From the NCBI RefSeq assembly GCF_035046485.1, contig NC_085136.1:225210092-225274091 (forward strand): a stretch of 64,000 nucleotides of DNA. The letters are read 5' to 3'. This DNA is from Aedes albopictus. Taxonomy: Eukaryota; Arthropoda; Insecta; Diptera; Culicidae. A program made the translations under genes and the position numbers. Of this stretch, positions 31,994 to 42,821 are shown piece by piece. Below the pieces are notes generated by a model. The model was not told where the DNA came from and searched no databases. It saw only the letters and a list, made by a program, of their open reading frames with translations. Each line of letters starts with the position of its first letter. Position 1 is the first letter of the stretch.

Positions 31994-32905
31994 GGTGCAA
32001 CAGACACAATCGTGAAAGAATTATACCGACAGAGTGAAGAAAAACAATAGTAGAGCCTGTAGACGTTGAAGTTCCTAATTCCAGAATAGTTTGGATAGCC
32101 TGAAATATCCCATGAATGTACCAAAAGCATTATAGATGTGCACTGAGGTTCCATCAGCACTAGACTACAAATTCTAGACTACATTCCACGAAAATTTTTC
32201 ACAACTAAAGCATGACACAGTATGGAGATATCGTAAGCCAAACTTCAAAGTTTATTGGAGGCCATTTGTATTTCACGGAATGTCCAACTACCACAATATC
32301 AAGTTGCTCATAGCATTGTGAGGTGTAATGGACATCAACGTGTCTAAATTTCTTGGACAGAGTGAACACAAACGATGGTAGATGTTTTAAATCTTAAGAA
32401 AATGAATTCCAGAGTAGTTTGGATGACCTAGATCACCCAATTTATGTACCATGAATTTTCGAGGGGTGCTTTGAGGCTTTTTGAGTACCGTAGACAATGT
32501 TCTGTAATCACTCATCGTGTATAAAATTTGGTTGAGAATGTTAGATTTGTGTCACAAACTTCGGAGTACTTTGGAGGCCTTAGAATAGCTCTGCGATCAA
32601 AACTTCAACAGACTATGGTGGGTAGTAATACATTACATGTCAAGAATCAGTGAAAACTATTGATGATTAGCAAAACGATGAAATTTCAGCAAAAACATGT
32701 ATAATTTATAAAAAAAAATTAAAAAAAGCCACGTATTGTCGCCTCCCCGTAAAAGGGGGGAGGGTGCAAAGGGGGGAGGTACCATGCATTTCTTAGCACA
32801 ACTATTCCCCTAGACTATAAAAAAAATCCAGGGTAAAATGTTTTAAAACAGAGAAGATATTGCATTTCTGCCAAAAGTAGATCGTCCCGGGTGTTTGCGG
32901 GTTAA

Positions 32906-34530
32906 GCAAGGATTTCTAGGAGGAATCAACGAAAAATATCCAGGAGAAATCCCGAAAGATTTTCCAGCAGGAAACCTCAAAAGAATTCAAGTGGAAGTTT
33001 AGAAGAAAATTAGGAAAAGAGTCCCCAAAGGAATTCTAAGAGGAATCAACGAAAATTACCTTAGAGGTATTTCTGGAGGAATTCCAGGAGAAATCCCTGA
33101 GAGAATTCTAGGAGGAATCCTCTAAGGAATACTAAGAGGAATCCCCGCAGGAATTCCAGAAAGAATCTTCGAAGGAATCTCCCAAGAAATTAAAGGAGAA
33201 ATTTATGCAGAAATCCCAGGAGGAGCCACCGAAAGAACTTTGGAAGAAATTTTCGAAGGAATTTCGAGCGGAATCCTCAAAGGTATATTAAGAGGAAACC
33301 CCCAAGAGGAATTTCCTCGAAGGAACTCTAGGAAGAATCCACTTATTCTAGAAAGAATTTCCGATGGAATTCTTGGAGAAATCACCGAATAAATTTAAGA
33401 AGGAAACCCTGAAGGAATTTCAGGAGGAATTCCATGGAGGGATCTTCGAAAAAAAAATAAAAGAGGAATCACCACAGGAATTCAAGGGCAAATTCCGAAA
33501 ATATTCCTGCGTGAATCCCAAAGGAATTCCAGCAATTATCCACCAAGAAATTCCAGCAGGACTCCAGTGGGAACTTCCAAGGGAATTCGGGTAAGAATCT
33601 CCAAAGGATTTCAATAACCGATCAACGAAAAATATCCTCTGAAAGAGTTCCAGGAGAAATTCGTGGGGGAATTCTAGGAGGAATCACCGAAGAAATTCCA
33701 AGAGAAATCCCCGAATGAATTCCAGAAGAAATTCCCCAAGGATTTCCAGTAGGAAACCCCGAAGGAATTCTAGGTGGAATCCCCGGAGGAATTCAATGAG
33801 AAATTTCTGGAACAATCTCCGAAGAAATTCGAAGAGAATCACAACAGAAATTCCAAGAGGAAACTCTAAAGGAAATCCAGGAAGAACCTCCGAAGTAATT
33901 GCTGGAGGAGTTCCCGTAGAAATTCCAGGGGAAATCCCCGACGGAATGTCAGGATGAATCCTCGAAGAAATTTCAAGAGGAATCCATGAAGGAAGTTCAG
34001 CAGGAATTTCCGAAAGAACTCGAGGATCAATCCCCGAAATAATTCCAGGAGAAATCCCCAAAAGAACTCTAGAAGGAGACCCCGAAGGAGTTCCAAAAGA
34101 AATCTCCGAAAGAATTCAAGGAGAAATCTCCGGAGGAATCCCTGAAGGAAGTCCAGAATGAATACTTCGACGGAATTCCAGAAGGATATCCTGAAGAAAT
34201 CTCAAGAGAAATCTCCAAAGAAATTACAGGAAAAATCCCTGCTGGAATTCCAGGGGGAAGAGGAAACCCCATAAGAAGTTCAGAAGAAATCTCCGAAGAA
34301 ACTCTAGGAGAAATCCCCGAAGAAAATCTAGGAGGACTCTTGGAGGAATTCTATGAGGAATCCCTGGAGGAAATCAAGAAGAAATCTCCGTAGGAATTCT
34401 AAAAGAAATCATCGAAGAAATTCCAGGAGGAAACCGCGAAGGATTTTTAAGAGAAATCCACGACAGCGTATCAGGGGAAATCCCCGAAAAAAATTCAAGA
34501 GGAATCCTTGAAGGAATGCAACATTAATTT
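32906..34530. repeat. 12-bp-period GAATTCC array, right part
   Basis: 1.6 kb of GGAATTCCAGGAGGAATCCC-like repeats, the most regular array in the window. Reading frames here (for example 33684-34061 minus) show the expected 4-residue periodicity (GISPG, EFLRG) and are not genes. Confidence 0.75.
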
Positions 34531-34621
34531 TGTTTGTGCACTGATCACCGGCGCGAAAAATAAAAACCGGCGGCGAGACAAACTGCGGTGTATGGCCGAG
34601 GTGATCAGAATCATAAGATAA
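34531..34621. other. Junction between array and 150-bp units
   Basis: Short GC-rich piece (CACCGGCGCGAAAAATAAAA, then CCGGCGGCGAGAC) followed by the truncated start of the first 150-bp unit. Confidence 0.3.
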
Positions 34622-34786
34622 GGGCTTGTTCACAAATGTCATAACGCTGGAGGGGGTGAGTGGGTATCCTTTATGGTGTTACATCCCGAACAAAAAAATT
34701 TTCTTTCCATATAAACAGTGTTACGAAGGGGAGGGTGGGTGTCAAAACAGGCCAATTTTAGCGTTATGATATTTGTGAATGAACCC
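34622..34786. mobile_element. 165-bp PIF/Harbinger-like MITE, TAA TSD
   Basis: The ends GGGCTTGTTCACAAATGTCA and TATTTGTGAATGAACCC are inverted, continuing with TAACGCT and AGCGTTA. TAA flanks both sides (34619-34621, 34787-34789). Sister 150-bp units read AGATAAACCATGTC at the same place, proving the empty site. Confidence 0.75.
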
Positions 34787-35340
34787 TAAACTATGTCAAA
34801 GTACTTCGTTTTAAATGCACACTGGCGCCACATAGCGACGGAATTACGCACTGAACTTACCACCATTTGATAGCCATAGACCGTCTGATCAACTTTGTCG
34901 AAGATACGAACATTCTAGGTGGTCAGAATCATGAGATAAACCTTGTCAAAGTACTTCATTGTAAATGCACACTGGTGCCTCATAGCAGTGGAATTACGCA
35001 CTAAACTTACTACTATTTGATAGCCACGACCGTCTGATCAACATTGCTAAAGACACGAACTTTCTAGGTGGTCAGAATCATGAGATAAACCATGTCAAAG
35101 TACTTCGTTTTAAACGCACACTGGCGTCACCTAGCGGTGAAATTACGCACTAAAATTACCACCATTTGATAGTCATAGACCTTTTGATTAACTTTGCTCA
35201 AGACACGAACTTTCTAGGTGGTCAGAATCATGAGATAAACCATGCCAAAGTACTTCGTTTTAAATGAACACTGGCGCCATATAGCGGCGGAATTACGCAC
35301 TAAACTTACCACCATTTGACAGCCATAGGTCTTCTGATTA
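34787..35340 (+). repeat. 150-bp tandem repeats, right arm
   Basis: The word CACCATTTGA or close variants starts units at 34861, 35011, 35160 and 35310, a period of 149-150. Each unit carries GGTGGTCAGAATCATGAGAT and TGGCGCCACATAGCG. The copies differ from each other by about 5-10%. Confidence 0.8.
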
Positions 35341-35472
35341 CGGTTTTTGAGATACAGTTCTGAAAGTGATGGAGTCTTTAGGTGATGCCAAACTTTCTGG
35401 AGGTGCTGCAATATTCAACTGGGGTGTTGCAATACTAGGCGATGTGATTCCATATTTATGGCGGGTAGTGTA

Positions 35473-35868
35473 TAAGAAACCGTTCAAAATGCCCTTAAAA
35501 GCAGTGTTGTGAAATCTTAATTATCAACTGACATATTAAGCAGAAATTGAGATAAACAGCCACTCAAAGTTATTTCTACCGTCGGGATATCAATTGACCT
35601 CTGATTCAAGAGGTAAAAAATGACACCAACGCCAACATCAGTCAAAGATCTCCGACGACTGATGACCGGCACATAACTTTTGATTGAGCCCCACCTAGCA
35701 AGCATAAATTTTGGTGTTGATTTAAAGCATTGTTCGTCAACGGTGACGTATAACCCGACATTAACCTAACATTGACCTGCTTTTGATTTCGTCACCAAAC
35801 CCCCACCATAGACCCACCAACAGTTATCCACTGTGGATGCAACATTGGGCAAAATTTGGCCGATATTG
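35473..35868. other. No gene or repeat recognised
   Basis: About 400 bases of AT-rich, single-copy-looking DNA to the right of the foldback-like element. Confidence 0.3.
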
Positions 35869-35880
35869 ACTTTTTAGTTC

Positions 35881-36061
35881 AGGGAGCGGACCTGGTGTGA
35901 TGGTTAAAGCACGTGACTATCACGCCGAGGACCTGGGATCGAATCCCACTCCCGACAATCTCACAAAAATATGAGTTCTTCCTTCGGAAGGGAAGTAAAG
36001 TGTGGGTCCCGAGATGAACTAGCCTAGGGCTAAAAATCTCGTTAATACACATAAAAAAAAA
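35881..36061 (+). mobile_element. tRNA-derived SINE, 12-bp TSD
   Basis: A 181-bp element: an A-box-like TGGTGTGATGGTTAAAGC near 35892, a B box GGATCGAATCC near 35936, a short body, then the tail CTAGCCTAGGGCTAAAAATC and an A run. ACTTTTTAGTTC is duplicated at 35869-35880 and 36062-36073. The tail resembles the LOA-type LINE tail, suggesting shared retrotransposition machinery. Confidence 0.8.
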
Positions 36062-36073
36062 ACTTTTTAGTTC

Positions 36074-36480
36074 CATATCAGCAGAAGTATAATGATTAGT
36101 GTTATGGCATAGAACGCATATGCAGAAATACGTTACAGGCCGTTACAAATATTTTTTTTTCACTTTTTGTCCCACCACTCACTCTTTGACTGGTCGAGGG
36201 GAAGATAAAAATAATAAAACATTAAATTTGATAAATATTAAAAACTTATCGGATTTCTTGAAGAATTTTGAGCAAGACCCGAAATTTTGATAAATATTTT
36301 TTATCTGTCCCCTCAAAATGCAAAATCCAGCCAAAAAATTTTAAAGAGGGAGGGGGGAGACAAATAGTCAAAATTAAATTTGTATCAGGCTTATTTGCTG
36401 TAGAACATCACTCTGTTCAATTGCAATTTCAAGAAAAGCTACTACAGCACCATTGCAGATCTAATGTATTTCTATTAGGG
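36074..36480. other. AT-rich stretch, no gene recognised
   Basis: About 400 bases with no domain-bearing ORF. A G-rich run (GAGGGAGGGGGGAGAC) lies near 36345. Confidence 0.3.
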
Positions 36481-38230
36481 ATTCTGACAAGGATTCCTCC
36501 AGGATTGTAAACTATTGTAAACTACTCGTGGGATTCTTTCATTGATTCCTCCCAGGACTCCTTTAGGGAGGTTCCTCCGAGGATTTTTTCAGAGATATTT
36601 TCCGAGATTACTTTAATGACTTCTCCAGGGTTTCCTTCATTGATTTTTGTTGTGATTCTTTAAGAGATTTCTTCCAGGATTCAATGCAAGTTCTTTCATG
36701 GTTTATTCCTGAGATTCTATCAGGAATTATTCTTTAGTTTCTTCCGGGCTTTGTTCAGGGATTTCCTCCTGGGATTCCTTTAGACATTTCTTCCGGAATT
36801 TATTTCTGGAATCATTTATGTACTGCTGCAGAGATTGATTGAATGATACGAGATTCCTTAAATTTCTCCAGTGTTTCCTTCGAGGATTCCTTCAGAGATT
36901 TCCCCGGATTTTTTTAGGGATTTCTCTTGAAATTCTTCAATGGATTTCTTCTGGTATTTTCTCTGGGATTCATTCAGCCCTTCAGCAAAATCCCCGGTTA
37001 TCCTTTCGGGATTCTATTGGAAATTCCTTCAAGGATCCATCTCGGGTTTTTTTTTTATTTCTCCTGGGATTCTTTCAGAGATTCTTCCATAATTCTGTCA
37101 ATGGACCCTACATGATTTTTTCCGAAATCCCGTTAGAGATTCCTGCAGGGAAATGTTCCGCGATTCGTTAATGGATATTCCAGATTTCCATCAAGGACTT
37201 TTCCCGGTATTCCTTCAATACTTTTTCCCATGTTAACTTCCGGGATTATTTTTTGGACTTTCACCGAGATCGCATCAAAGATTCCTCCAGGATTCTTTAT
37301 GGATTCCCAGGATTCCTTAAGATGTTTCCCCTGGATTGCCTTCAGGGATTCCTTTCGGAATTTCTTTATTGATTATGCCCAGGTTATCTTTGGAAATTCC
37401 TCCTGAGATTCATTTAGACATTTTTTCACGGATTATTCCCGGTCCTTTAGGGATTCTCCCGGGCTTTCTTGAGCAGTTTCTCCAGTGATTCTCTCATTGA
37501 CCCTTACCGGGTTTCCTTTAGGAATTTTCCCCGATATTTCTTCGAGATTCTTTTCGAAATCCTTTAAACGCTTATTTCGAGGATCCTGTCAGGGATTCAT
37601 TCAGGGATTTTTGTAGCATTTTTTTCAGTGACACTTGCTGCGATTCTTTCAAGGTTTGGGGATTCCTCCAGACATTCCTCTAGGCATTCTTACGTGGATT
37701 TCTTCGGGGATTCCTCTGGGGATTACTCTGGGATTCCTCCAGGAAATTTGTACAGAAATCTCTTCACTGATGCCTTCAGGGATTTCACCTGGGGTCTCTT
37801 CGTGGATTCCTCTAGGATTGTTTCAGAAATCACCCCCTGGATTCTTCCAGGAATTTTTTTCAGAAAATTCAAAGATTTTTAGATTCATTCAGTGATTACT
37901 GCAACATTTTTTCAAAGATTTTTAAATAATTATTTTTAGGTTTTCTCTCGTAATTTCTTCAGAGATATATTCCGGGATTCCTTCCAGCATTGCTTCAAGA
38001 ATATCACCCAGGATTCTAGCATTGAGTTCTACGGAGATTCCTTTATTGATTCTTCCCGGGTTTCCATAAGGGATTTCTCCTGAAATTAATTCAGGGATAT
38101 TTTCAAGGGTACCTTTCTGGATTTCTTCATGGATTTCTTCCGGATCCCATCATTGATTTCTCCCGGGATTAATTCAGGAATTTCTCCCGAGATTCTTTCA
38201 GGGAATCTTTCCATGATTATTTGTGCAGAT
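36481..38230. repeat. GGATTCCTTC-type degenerate array
   Basis: 1.75 kb of imperfect short repeats, mainly TTCAGGGATTCCTTC and variants in one orientation. Phe/Ser/Ile-rich ORFs here (36839-37171, 37628-37895) come from the repeat. Confidence 0.6.
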
Positions 38231-38234
38231 TTTT

Positions 38235-38585
38235 TTTATCTGGATTCTTTTCTAACTTTCTCCTCCGGTTCCTAAAGTCTATTCCTAAATTCAGAACCAA
38301 TTACGGAAAAAGAAAACTTGGTTATCTTGGACCTTTCTTACTCAACAGATTACCTTCGACGCTTAGAAATTGTGTACCACCACCAAAATTCAAAAAAGAA
38401 TTGAAAACTTATATAAAAACCAATGTAACATTATATCTAAATTAAATAGCCACCTACAATCAATTTATTATAGGTATTGCCATCTGAGCCCCCTTAAAAG
38501 AGCTTAAAGCTCACTGGGGGTAATGTCAATGTATGTATGTTGAATATTTGTGTAAATAAATGTATAAATCACTGCACGATATGCA
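38235..38585 (+). mobile_element. 3' end of a CR1/L2-type LINE
   Basis: A frame ending at 38445 reads YGKRKLGYLGPFLLNRLPST, then FKKELKTYI. This layout (an LP..L segment, then FK..LK.YL just before the stop) is the usual C-terminus of CR1/L2/Crack-group ORF2 proteins. A short 3' UTR follows with a hairpin-like AGAGCTTAAAGCTC near 38500. Only the last 60 or so codons remain. The clade is a tentative call. Confidence 0.5.
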
Positions 38586-38655
38586 GGCATTGGGAATAAA
38601 AAAAGGTTACTTCGGGAAATTCTCCAGTATTTTTCAGGGACTCTTCTTGAGATTC

Positions 38656-39505
38656 AAAGCCTGCTTCTCATCTTAGTGTTCTATGCACACTAGTATGGGA
38701 CACACTTGCATGAGAAAAATAAATCCTCGCTCCAGTCGACTTTTTGGATTCCATTCAGGTCCCATATGAACCGTGCAAAATTTCAGAGCGATCGGTAACA
38801 CTATAATTTAGCGCAAGCGGTTCAAAGTTTGCATAGGATTTACTATGGGAAAAGTTACACTTTCAAACAAAAAATCCCAGAGGTCGCCCTTTGTCTTCAT
38901 AATTCAAATCGATCAATGCTTCTTGTAGAAAAATCATTTATGAAACTTTCCTTCGAAGACCGCAAAACGATTGGATGCTTGTGGAAAAAGTTATTGATTT
39001 ATTACCGATTAGTGATCCAACGAACGGCTTTTTGTTTTGTTTTATCAGCAGCACTGCTGCTGCCGTTGTTGCATCGGGTGGCGGGAGGCATCACCACCCC
39101 CAGAAACAGCAGCAGCCAAGGCAACAGCTACAGTGCTGCTAATAAAACAAAACAAAAAGCCGTTCGTTGGATCACTAATCGGTAATAAATCAATAACTTT
39201 TTCCACAAGCATCCAATCGTTTTGCGGTCTTCGAAGGAAAGTTTCATAAATGATTTTTCTACAAGAAGCATTGATCGATTTGAATTAAGGAGATAAGGGG
39301 CGACCTCTGCGGTTTTTTATCTGAAAGTGTAACTTTTCCCATAGTAAATCCTATGAAAACTTTGAACCGCTTGCGCTAAATTATAGTTTCACCGATTGCG
39401 CTGAAATTTTGCACAGTTCATATGGGACCTAAATGGAATCAAAAAAGTCGACTGGAGCGAGAATTTGATATTAGTCCCATACTAATGCACACTTCCATTG
39501 TTCCA
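38656..39505 (-). mobile_element. SINE fragment interrupted by a foldback
   Basis: AAGCCTGCTTCTCATCTTAG, then TGTTCTATG (38656-38684) matches the reverse of the SINE tail seen at 56610-56640. The match resumes for a few bases (CACTTCCA) after 39490. The foldback at 38691-39484 lies between, with an 8-bp duplication. Confidence 0.55.
38691..39484. mobile_element. 794-bp hAT-like foldback with 8-bp TSD
   Basis: ATGCACAC is duplicated at 38683-38690 and 39485-39492. The ends TAGTATGGGAC and GTCCCATACTA start arms of about 370 bases that pair almost throughout (for example TTGTTTTGTTTTAT against ATAAAACAAAACAA near the centre). The centre (39050-39130) contains CAGCAGCACTGCTGCTGCCG. The transcript would form a hairpin several hundred bp long. 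Confidence 0.75.
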
Positions 39506-39880
39506 GCAAGTCCGTCCTTTCGCCAGATAACTTCTTTCCTACAATGGCAAAACTGTCCTTTCTGATTTATCCATACTTACAAATATTTAGGAGATTGTAC
39601 TGTTCCAATTGTCGTCGTGATTGCATTGGCTTTTCATACAGCCACAACACCGACTGCAGAGTGGAAAGCTTTGGAAAGCATGTCTGTGCTATGTACCTAC
39701 TGTAATTGCCTCTGCTGCTGCTGCTTATGATGCGTCCGTTTGTATCGTCTATCAACTGAACTTAATCCACGTAGCTCTTTTTGTATGTAGTTCATTCTTG
39801 TTGTCCACTGAGTTAATCCATCAGTAGCCGGTCTCAAGTCAAGCATATTTTTCATTTGATCATTCCTTCCTCTGTCTATA
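39506..39880. other. No gene recognised
   Basis: Single-copy-looking DNA with a CTGCTGCTGCTGCTTATG stretch near 39711. No supported feature. Confidence 0.3.
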
Positions 39881-40232
39881 CCCAAGAAACATTTTTTAGT
39901 CAACAAGACTAGTAGAGGTTCTTAGAACCGCCATAAAATCTAATAAGGTACACCGGGGCAAGTTGAAACGGGTGGGGCAAGATGAAACAGCGTGTTAACA
40001 TGATGTTATCCAATGATGGTAAACAGCTTGAATGCCATAATATATAGTTTTTGATTCAAACAATATTTTGACGAAAGAAAAAAATTCAAATTATATTGAA
40101 ATCTATTTCAAAACTTCGTGTTTCATCTTTCCCCACCCGTTTCATCTTACCCCGGTGTACCTTACCTTTAGAGTTTTATGAAGATTCTCAAAACCTCTTC
40201 AAAATTAATTGGTCAACAAAATGTTACTTGGG
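39881..40232. mobile_element. MITE with CCCAAG.AACATTTT termini
   Basis: CCCAAGAAACATTTTTTAGT at the left and the reverse of CCCAAGTAACATTTTGTTGA at the right. Inverted similarity continues for about 65 bases, through GAGGTT..GAGAA..CATAAAA, up to the inner element at 39944. The centre is occupied by that element. Confidence 0.55.
39944..40164. mobile_element. 221-bp MITE with TAAGGTACACCGGGG termini
   Basis: The ends TAAGGTACACCGGGGCAAG and its near-perfect complement (40146-40164) extend inward through GAAACGGGTGGGG and GATGAAACA, about 46 bases of inverted repeat. It lies exactly at the centre of the CCCAAG MITE. Target duplication unclear. Confidence 0.65.
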
Positions 40233-40389
40233 TGTTACCACCAGATGAGTAATAGGCCTACCTTGCCGCTTGCTGATCCCCTGGTTACTACAGCATCGAC
40301 TTCTTTCCAAGTCGCCAGCAAACAATTCACTAGCGGCAATAGACAATTTGATGTTAATTGCACATAACCTTTTCTCCACTTTTCTCTCC
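40233..40389. other. No gene recognised
   Basis: Short single-copy-looking interval before the tandem repeat at 40390. Confidence 0.25.
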
Positions 40390-40715
40390 CTGGTTATTTT
40401 CCGCATCAAACAACGTACTCTCGGTAAGAAATCCTTCGAAACTAACCGCGCTCACGCCAATGTTTACTTTCCGCATAAAAACCTAAATAATATTCTTAAT
40501 CTAGGCGCACTCACGCCACTGGTCACTTTTTGCGTCTGAAAACACACTCTCGGCAAGAAATCTTCTGGATCTAGCCTCACGGTCACGCTAGTCTTCGCTT
40601 CTTGTACTGAAAAACACTCTCCCGGCAACCAATCACCTGAATCTAGTCACGCTAGAGCCACTACTGTTTATTTTTTGCGCCGAAGGTCTTCCTCTCGGCC
40701 CGACAATTCAATGAA
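40390..40715. repeat. Degenerate 60-75-bp tandem repeat, about 4.5 copies
   Basis: Each unit has a T-rich TTTTTGCGTCTGAAAA-like start, then ACACTCTCGGCAAGAAATC, then GATCTAG..CGC.CTCACGCCA. Units start near 40397, 40462, 40521, 40590 and 40665. The copies are heavily diverged. Role unknown. Confidence 0.55.
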
Positions 40716-42274
40716 CTTTCATTTAGAAATTAACAGAACTAGGATATTGGTTCCCGCATCTTCACTTTCCTGTGCCACAAACATAGCTTAAGTGTACCGA
40801 CGAACATCTAATTATTATATCCACCTGATTGTTGTATGAATTCAAATACACAGAGCTCTTACACAGCTTGTACACAATTTGCCTGCTCTCTAAATTTCGG
40901 CCCTGAGAATCACCATCCAATCCAATTCACCCACTTATTGTGTAAATTGCCTTGCTTCGATGCACAATCATTCATGTGCATTTCATCAGTATAAAAACAA
41001 GATATCAAAACTCAAAATGTATGAATACCTAGAATTTATGCCATCGTTCTAAATTAAAGTCAATGTTCCCATCGCAGCTTAGTTGTATAATTTGAGCGGT
41101 TATTATAGTGAGAATCTGCATACACATAATACAAATTCGGAGCAAGCAAAGATTGATCATTACTAAGAAGTCGTTCTTACCCTCATCGTAATTGATTTCA
41201 GTATCGTTTCGCCAAAGTTTTTCACTCCTCGTCGAAATTCTTCCACTTTCAGCTCATCGGATATTCTACACGCTCCTGGCCACTCAACGGGACGTCAACG
41301 ACTGCAACTGGAAACTTTGCCAAAAAAAAAAACTTCTTCGCAAGACTTCCTTCCTTTTTTCGTTCCTCACAGCGAGAAGAAAACACAACAACACTTTCGG
41401 TGCAAACACGAACGCTTGCCGTAAACAAATTATCCAACAATGGTCCTATTAAATATTTCAATCACATAATTTCTCCACCCCAAAACCCAACCCGAACTCA
41501 GCCGCGTATGGCCGCGTGTCGATGATGCTTTTTCTTTCACGACGATTTTCTTTTGAACACCACACTCACTGTAGACCTGCACGATTGCCCGGGTACCTTC
41601 TTCTATCACATAACTCACCAGCCGGCCAAAGGCGGCTTGCAGCACATATAGGTAACCAACAACCGACGACCACCTTTACGCCTCAACAAACTCCGCACGA
41701 ATGATGGTTAATGACTTTCAACTTCTAGTAATAAGTATTTGTTTCGCTGTTTTTTTTTTGTGCTAAGCCTCGGTTTGGGCAGCGGATTCAAGTGCCGAAC
41801 CCTAAAACCTGCCACTCGTATGTCAATGTGAATTGCATCGATAAGGGGAAGATCCATCCACCCACCGCCATACCACCCGCGCTGACTCGGGGGTCGTAAA
41901 TTCCATCAAACGCCATGCGGCTTAAGTACCTACGTTTAAGCGCAACGTTCAACGCATATTTGAAAACGTTGATAAAAGCCCTCATCAGTCTTGTTCGAGT
42001 ATCTCCCAATAACACCGCAATCAGGTGGCAGTTGATACCGGTGTAATTCTTAGCTATCATCACCTTAATGGGGTAGGCACTAAGGAATGATAAGAAAGGA
42101 AACGGTAATATAAACGGTACATTGAAAAGAACATATTTATATGCAAAGTAGTATACGGTTCTAGGTAACTAAATGGTACCGATTTCTTAGGACCGCGGAA
42201 CTACGGCAGTTGAAGAAACTTATGGTGAACAGCGACAGGTGAAAGTGTGTAAAGCATTTTTTTTCATGAAATAC
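40716..42274. other. 1.6 kb without recognised repeats; candidate host regulatory or UTR DNA
   Basis: Balanced composition, and none of the window's repeat families are visible. The 91-codon minus ORF at 41788-42063 has no recognised domain. Stretches such as 41510-41700 could be the leader or promoter of a gene lying outside, but no TATA, splice or coding evidence is strong enough. Confidence 0.3.
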
Positions 42275-42345
42275 TTTAAGCCCGGCTTCATCGATGGTCG
42301 CTCGACAACGGACCAGATCTTCACTGTACGGTAAAAGCTCCTGAA
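42275..42345 (+). pseudogene. RTE-clade RT scrap
   Basis: Reads GFIDGRSTTDQIFTVR, then a stop. This is the highly conserved RTE motif just before the catalytic palm; the copy at 55378-57070 has GERASTDHMFTIRQ at the same place. Remains of the following segment may reach about 42460. Confidence 0.55.
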
Positions 42346-42821
42346 ATTCTGTGTGACATGTCTAGCTCAGCAGCCGTGGTACACTTTTCTCGAAATCCGG
42401 TCAATTTGTGTGCTTAATGGTTGACTTCGACCAGATATAATTGTCTGATTCGGTGAAGTGATGTATGGTGGTCTTGGAGTAATCCTCGCAGGAATCCTCG
42501 GAAGTTTACCTGGAGGAAGCAACTTCAGGAGAAATCTGAGAGATTTAACCGGGTAGAGGTCAAGTACTGACGATCAAAAAGTGATATTAGTTTGATTGAT
42601 ATAAGAGATAAAAGTCTCCAGTTAGCCTAGTGGTTAAGGCTATGGGTCGCCAATCCGGAGACGGCAGGCTCGACTCCCGTTCCAGTCGGGAAAACTTGTT
42701 CGACTCCCTGGGAATAGAGTATCATTGTACTTGCCTCACAATATACAAATTCATGCAATGGTAGGCAAAAAAGCCCTTCAATTAATAACTGTGGAAGTGC
42801 TAAAAGAGCACGAAGTTAAGG

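Larger units (their letters stand above)
26790..32905. repeat. 6.1-kb inverted repeat with about 2-kb arms
   Basis: The left arm starts TTAACCCGCAAACACCCGGG and the right arm ends in its exact complement at 32905. The arms (about 26790-28790 and 30590-32905) match at about 97% in the part I aligned (27520-27686 against 31994-32160). The right arm alone holds the 217-bp MITE at 31777. The outer halves are unique AT-rich sequence and the inner halves are 12-bp array. Predicted proteins mirrored in both arms are not coding evidence, since the match lies in DNA and they have no domain. Confidence 0.75.
25293..35470. mobile_element. 10.2-kb foldback-like element with tandem-repeat arms
   Basis: The ends CACTACCCGCCATAAATATG and its reverse complement are flanked by TA (25291-25292, 35471-35472). 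The terminal repeat runs about 170 bases at near 90% identity by eye, then 150-bp tandem units begin: about 3.7 on the right (34790-35340) and two or more, inverted, on the left (25440-25860). Long inverted arms made of tandem units recall Foldback/Galileo elements, but I see no transposase. The interior holds a 12-bp array split by a second inverted repeat (26790-32905). Confidence 0.6.

Noticed and set aside
39037..39249. ORFs across the 794-bp foldback
   Set aside because: Arise from the palindromic arms and the CAGCAG-rich centre. No protein feature.
41788..42063. 91-codon minus ORF in the least repetitive stretch
   Set aside because: No recognisable motif, no supporting promoter or splice signal. 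Left as unannotated DNA.
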